Below, piece by piece: positions 7,984 to 10,000 of a DNA stretch of 10,000 bases. Under the pieces are notes generated by a model, which was given only the letters and a program-made list of their open reading frames with translations, was not told the DNA's origin and ran no database searches. The position numbers and the translations under genes were made by a program. Each line of letters begins with the position of its first letter. Within the stretch, counting starts at the first letter, position 1. The stretch covers positions 1 to 10,000 of the forward strand of contig JAIWOL010000065.1 in assembly GCA_020216925.1 (NCBI GenBank), in the 5' to 3' direction. Source of the stretch: Thiobacillus sp. GTDB taxonomy: Bacteria; Pseudomonadota; Gammaproteobacteria; Burkholderiales; Thiobacillaceae.

Positions 7984-8468
7984 CAGGCTTGATCGCTGTG
8001 GCGGGAATCGCGCGAGGGATTGTCGCGCAGGGTCGCCATCAGTTCGGCCTCGGCCACGAGTTCGCTGTCGACCTCGGCCCGCGCCCGGTACTTCCAGATG
8101 CCGCGCATCTCGCGCACGATTTCCACCTTGAGCACGAGCTGATCGCCCGGTTTCACCGGCTTCTTGAAACGCGCGCCGTCGATGCCGGCAAAATAAACGA
8201 TGCCAATTTCTTCCGGCGCGTAGGCCTTGGTCTTGAACGAGAGAATGGCGGCTGCCTGCGCCATGGCTTCGAGGATCAACACCCCGGGCATTACCGGCGC
8301 GCCGGGGAAATGCCCGGGAAAGAACGGCTCGTTGATGGTGACGTTTTTCACCGCCGTGATGCTTTTGCCCAGCTCCATGTCGACGATCTTGTCGATCATC
8401 AGGAAGGGATAGCGATGCGGCAGGTACTGCATCACCGCTTCGATGTTCATCGAGGACGACTCGCTCAT
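7983..8468 (-). CDS. fabZ: 3-hydroxyacyl-[acyl-carrier-protein] dehydratase FabZ
   Basis: A 161-residue hot-dog-fold dehydratase. It removes water from (R)-3-hydroxyacyl-ACP in type II fatty acid elongation and thus competes with LpxA and LpxD for the same 3-hydroxyacyl-ACP pool. The [12 protein letters not shown] start and [26 protein letters not shown] core are diagnostic; His53 and Glu67 are the catalytic pair. [20 protein letters not shown] follows as usual. The C-terminal tail ([14 protein letters not shown]) is somewhat longer than in E. coli. The ATG at 8468 overlaps the lpxD TGA as ATGA, which supports it over the in-frame Met at 8450. The frame is open for 80 codons further upstream inside lpxD, but that extension is shadow sequence. 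Confidence 0.97.
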   Translation of the reverse strand: MSESSSMNIEAVMQYLPHRYPFLMIDKIVDMELGKSITAVKNVTINEPFFPGHFPGAPVMPGVLILEAMAQAAAILSFKTKAYAPEEIGIVYFAGIDGARFKKPVKPGDQLVLKVEIVREMRGIWKYRARAEVDSELVAEAELMATLRDNPSRDSRHSDQA

Positions 8469-9496
8469 GATTTGTTTTCCAGTTCTCCGATTTTTCGTTC
8501 GAGCGCCTTCACCCGCTTGACGAGTTTGTCGAGATTGCGCATGTGGACAGCGTTCTTCTGCCAGGTCTCGTGTTCCGAGAACGGCAGCGCCGAGGTGTAG
8601 GTGCCGGCCTTGGGCAGCGATTTGGTGATCAGCGTATTGGTCGAGATGCGGGTACCGTCGGCAATCTCGATGTGGCCGAAGATCATCGCCGCGCCGCCGA
8701 TGGTGCAATGCCGGCCGATTCTTGCGCTGCCGGCAATGCCGGTGCAGGCCGCGATGGCAGTGTGCGCCCCGATGACCACGTTGTGCGCGATCTGTATCTG
8801 GTTGTCGAGCTTGACGCCCTCTTCTATCACCGTGTCTTCCAGCGCGCCCCGGTCGATGGTGGTATTGGCACCGATTTCAACGTCGTGACCGATCAGCACG
8901 CGGCCGATCTGTGGGATTTTTTCCCATCGGCCGTCGTCAGGGGCAAAACCGAAACCGTCCGCGCCAATGACGCAGCCAGCGTGCAGGATCGCGCGATCGC
9001 CAATCTCGCAGCCATGATAGACCGTCACGTTGGCATGCAGCAGACAGTCCTCGCCAATCTTGACTCCTTCTCCCAGCACACAGTTTGCCCCGATCACGCT
9101 GCGCGCCCCGACCTGGGCGCCCGCGCCTATGACTGCCCCGGCGCCGATGCAGGCATCGACGGCGATCTGCGCGCCGTCGGCCACCGAGGCCGCGGGGTGC
9201 ACCCCGGCCGGGGGTGTGGGAACCGGGTTGAGCCAGGCCGACACGCGTGCAAAGTAGAGGTAGGGGTTGCTGGTGAGTATGCGCGGAAGCGAACTGGCGT
9301 CACGCGCTTCCGGCGGAAGAATCAGCGCCCCGGCGCGGGTATGCGCAAGCTGCGACAGATATTTCTGCTGGGCAACAAAACCGATCTGATCGGGCAGGGC
9401 GCGATCCAGCGGGGCAACCTGATTGACACGGGTATGGCCGTCTCCCAGCAGCTCGCCGCCGAATCGCGCAACCAGTTCAGCGAGCGTAGCGGGCAT
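8465..9496 (-). CDS. lpxD: UDP-3-O-acylglucosamine N-acyltransferase
   Basis: A 343-residue enzyme; E. coli LpxD has 341 residues. It adds the second 3-hydroxyacyl chain, from ACP to the 2-amino group of UDP-3-O-acylglucosamine, the third step of lipid A synthesis. An N-terminal uridine-binding domain (about 1-95, with [14 protein letters not shown]) is followed by a hexapeptide beta-helix (about 98-290) and a C-terminal charged helix ([18 protein letters not shown]), as in the known trimeric structure. The catalytic His is H238 in [19 protein letters not shown] and IDRGAL are also family motifs. It starts 34 bases after the ompH-like stop, at an ATG with no strong Shine-Dalgarno, and overlaps fabZ by ATGA. 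Confidence 0.98.
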   Translation of the reverse strand: MPATLAELVARFGGELLGDGHTRVNQVAPLDRALPDQIGFVAQQKYLSQLAHTRAGALILPPEARDASSLPRILTSNPYLYFARVSAWLNPVPTPPAGVHPAASVADGAQIAVDACIGAGAVIGAGAQVGARSVIGANCVLGEGVKIGEDCLLHANVTVYHGCEIGDRAILHAGCVIGADGFGFAPDDGRWEKIPQIGRVLIGHDVEIGANTTIDRGALEDTVIEEGVKLDNQIQIAHNVVIGAHTAIAACTGIAGSARIGRHCTIGGAAMIFGHIEIADGTRISTNTLITKSLPKAGTYTSALPFSEHETWQKNAVHMRNLDKLVKRVKALERKIGELENKS

Positions 9497-9530
9497 GCCA
9501 GGTCAACGACGGTTTATTTTCCGCGCTGTG

Positions 9531-10000
9531 TTATTTGTTACCCAGGGCTTTCATCACCCGATCGGTGATATCGCTTTTGGGATCGACGAACACGGCCTGC
9601 TCGACGATGAGGTCAAATTTCTCGGCGCGCGCGATGTCCTGGATGGCCTTGCGCGCGCGTTCCTGGATCTGGCCCAGCTCTTCGTTGCGGCGCAGATTCA
9701 GATCTTCGCGGAACTCACGGCCCTGACGCTGCAGGTCGCGGTTGAGATTGCCAAGTTCACGTTCCTTGGCCTTGCGCTCGCTCTCCGACATGGTCACGCC
9801 GTCCTTGTCGAGCTGCGCCTGGAGGTCGCGAGCCTGCTTCGCCAGTTTCTGCAATTCCTGTTCGCGTGCGGCAAACTCGCGCTCGAGTTTTTTCTGCGCC
9901 GCGACCGACAGCGGCGCTTCCCGCAACAGACGCTCGGTATTGACGAAACCAATCTTGGTATCGGCGGCCAGCGCCGGAACGGAAAAAGCCAGCGCGGCGG
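9531..10000 (-). CDS. OmpH/Skp family periplasmic chaperone (5' end beyond window)
   Basis: The C-terminal 155 residues of a Skp/OmpH-like chaperone. The family holds unfolded outer-membrane proteins in the periplasm before BAM-mediated insertion. The right edge shows the end of a signal peptide (AALAFSVPALAA, cleavage probably after PALA). TKIGFVNTERLLREAP comes next, the typical strand entering the trimer body. A long charged coiled coil follows (about 85 residues, rich in Lys, Glu, Arg, Gln), then FDLIVEQAVFVDPKSDITDRVMKAL, the standard closing strand and helix. Only the first part of the signal peptide is missing. An internal TTG at 9926 is not a real start. Its place directly before lpxD, probably with bamA further upstream, is the canonical proteobacterial order. 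Confidence 0.93.
   Translation of the reverse strand, partial: AALAFSVPALAADTKIGFVNTERLLREAPLSVAAQKKLEREFAAREQELQKLAKQARDLQAQLDKDGVTMSESERKAKERELGNLNRDLQRQGREFREDLNLRRNEELGQIQERARKAIQDIARAEKFDLIVEQAVFVDPKSDITDRVMKALGNK

Noticed and set aside
8469..8708. 80-codon N-terminal extension of fabZ
   Set aside because: It lies wholly inside lpxD in another frame, is Arg/His-rich, and FabZ homologues begin near the 8468 ATG, which has an ATGA overlap with lpxD.
9075..9185. DNA repeat-like GCGCC-rich stretch
   Set aside because: It encodes the tandem hexapeptides of the LpxD beta-helix; the repetition is explained by the protein fold.
8543..9568. A 341-codon plus-strand ORF opposite lpxD
   Set aside because: Shadow of the repetitive hexapeptide coding in lpxD. 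Its Asp/Gly/Ala/Val-rich repeats mirror the LpxD beta-helix repeats.

Overview
This GC-rich window looks like ordinary chromosome of a Gram-negative proteobacterium, most likely a betaproteobacterium. The reasons are the lipid A gene order, a large single-chain PurL followed by a PEP carboxylase gene, and Cys-rich DUF3330-type and CopD-like neighbours. The genus cannot be fixed from sequence alone. All confident genes lie on the minus strand, so transcription runs from high to low coordinates.

Region 1 (about 10000 to 5008) is an envelope and lipid A operon: an OmpH/Skp-like periplasmic chaperone (5' end outside the window), lpxD, fabZ, lpxA, lpxB, rnhB, then a small four-helix CopD-like membrane protein. 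The genes are packed with ATGA or TGATG overlaps or gaps of 9 to 34 bases, as expected for a co-transcribed and partly translationally coupled unit. FabZ makes the unsaturated acyl-ACP precursors of fatty acid elongation. LpxA, LpxD and LpxB carry out the first, third and fifth steps of lipid A synthesis. Skp chaperones outer-membrane proteins. In Escherichia coli dnaE follows rnhB; here the CopD-like gene takes that slot.

Region 2 (about 5007 to 4200) is the only loosely packed part. It holds a probable plus-strand coding remnant (about 4764-4984, in two frames), a small inverted repeat, and a 76-residue Cys-rich DUF3330-type/TRASH-like gene with its own plausible promoter. A 205-base spacer with a possible purL promoter follows.

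Region 3 (4199 to 1) contains the full purL (FGAM synthase, de novo purine synthesis) and, after a 67-base spacer, the first 57 codons of a gene that looks like ppc (PEP carboxylase), running off the left edge. The spacer contains a 23-codon ORF that overlaps the purL stop and the ppc start.

No mobile element, tRNA, rRNA, CRISPR array or defence system was seen. The most interesting points are modest: the decayed gene next to the metal-site protein, the short coupled ORF, and an LpxA acyl-chain ruler residue unlike that of E. coli. I see no evidence of a novel multi-gene system.
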